This document shows positions 6,691-7,030 of a stretch of 7,030 nt of DNA, one piece after another. The DNA comes from a bacterium (GTDB lineage: Bacteria > Vulcanimicrobiota > Vulcanimicrobiia > Vulcanimicrobiales > Vulcanimicrobiaceae). The position numbers and the translations under genes are program-made. Below the pieces are notes generated by a model. It did no database searches. It was not told where the DNA came from and was given only the letters and a program-made list of their open reading frames with translations. Location: positions 1 to 7,030 of the forward strand of contig JAKBCP010000041.1 in NCBI GenBank assembly GCA_021807645.1, in the 5' to 3' direction. The first letter of the stretch is position 1. Every line of letters starts with the position of its first letter.

Positions 6691-6753
6691 CGGCGGGAGA
6701 TTGGCGGTTCGGTCGGAGTTTGCCCGCCTCGTGCCGAACAGAGGCGATCTTCC
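6691..6753. promoter_or_regulatory. Divergent der/miaB intergenic region
   Basis: This 63-nt gap separates two genes that point away from each other, so it, together with the adjacent coding ends, should hold the promoters of both. I could not find a convincing -35/-10 pair on either strand. On the plus strand GAGG at 6741-6744, 9 nt before the miaB ATG, is a plausible ribosome binding site. Confidence 0.45.
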
Positions 6754-7030
6754 ATGGCTGGACTCTATATCGAGACCTTCGGCTGTCAGATGAATGAGGC
6801 CGATTCCCAAGAGATCGCGCAGCGCGCTAGCGCCGCGGGGTACGCTATCGTCACGCGCCCCGAAGACGCGCAGGTGGTGCTGCTCAATACCTGCACCGTT
6901 CGCGATAATGCCGAACGGCGCGCGTACGGACGGATGAATCACTTTCGGGCGCTCAAGAGCGCCGATCCGAGCGTTCGGATCGTCGTGATGGGTTGTCTCG
7001 CCGAGCAGGATCGCGACCGCATGGCGAGAT
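6754..7030 (+). CDS. miaB: tRNA-2-methylthio-N6-dimethylallyladenosine synthase MiaB, N-terminal part (runs off window)
   Basis: Radical-SAM methylthiotransferase that adds a methylthio group to i6A37 of tRNAs reading UNN codons, stabilising codon-anticodon pairing. Only the first 92 codons are present, covering the N-terminal UPF0004 domain. Its three cysteines that bind the auxiliary [4Fe-4S] cluster are visible: Cys11 (TFGCQMNEADS), Cys47 (NTCTVRDNAERR) and Cys81 (MGCLAEQDRD). GCQMN near the start and NTCxxRxxAE favour MiaB over the relatives RimO and MtaB, though the radical-SAM CxxxCxxC motif and TRAM domain lie beyond the edge. The ATG at 6754 has GAGG 9 nt upstream and starts the protein at the usual distance from the first cysteine. 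It is the only plus-strand gene, divergent from der. Confidence 0.94.
   Translation, partial: MAGLYIETFGCQMNEADSQEIAQRASAAGYAIVTRPEDAQVVLLNTCTVRDNAERRAYGRMNHFRALKSADPSVRIVVMGCLAEQDRDRMAR

Noticed and set aside
6691..6942. N-terminal extension of der by up to 84 codons
   Set aside because: It would run antisense through the start of miaB, lacks similarity to Der, and Der proteins normally begin shortly before the first P-loop.
1..7030. Mobile elements, CRISPR arrays, tRNA or rRNA genes
   Set aside because: No transposase or integrase motifs, no spaced short direct repeats and no tRNA-like cloverleaf were visible; the only exact DNA repeat noted is the 14-nt match between the two Der P-loop codings, explained by the protein.

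Overview
This is a GC-rich (about 60% by eye), gene-dense bacterial chromosome segment. It has no RNA genes, insertion sequences, CRISPR arrays or phage genes that I can see. The genes for Der, PlsY, EF-P and MiaB are bacterial housekeeping genes, so this is a bacterium, and the flagellin suggests it is motile or descends from motile ancestors. Codon and amino-acid style (Ala/Arg-rich, many GCG and GAT/GATC-containing codons) would fit a deep-branching GC-rich lineage such as Candidatus Eremiobacterota (WPS-2). That placement is a low-confidence impression; no taxonomic marker was compared.

Layout, reading the minus strand from high to low coordinates: der (double GTPase for 50S assembly), plsY (acyl-phosphate glycerol-3-phosphate acyltransferase), a 631-residue flagellin, efp (elongation factor P), a membrane CHASE2-class III nucleotidyl cyclase, and the beginning of a TauE/SafE-type membrane permease that runs off the left edge. 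Spacings are 19-nt overlap, 12 nt, 47 nt, 36 nt and 4-nt overlap, so these six genes look like one co-directional, probably co-transcribed cluster. At the right edge miaB (tRNA methylthiotransferase, incomplete) points the other way, 63 nt from the der start. No non-coding stretch exceeds 63 nt.

Functionally the row combines translation (Der, EF-P, MiaB), phospholipid synthesis (PlsY), signalling (cyclase) and motility (flagellin). The unusual element is the flagellin: it sits alone, with no other flagellar gene visible, tightly packed between plsY and efp. Its variable middle holds three degenerate beta-rich modules at an exact 70-residue period. It also carries two Pro-Pro-Gly motifs and one Pro-Pro-Asn motif, the kind of sequence EF-P is known to rescue, and efp is the very next gene downstream. 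A flagellin-EF-P expression link is therefore a testable idea, not an established fact.
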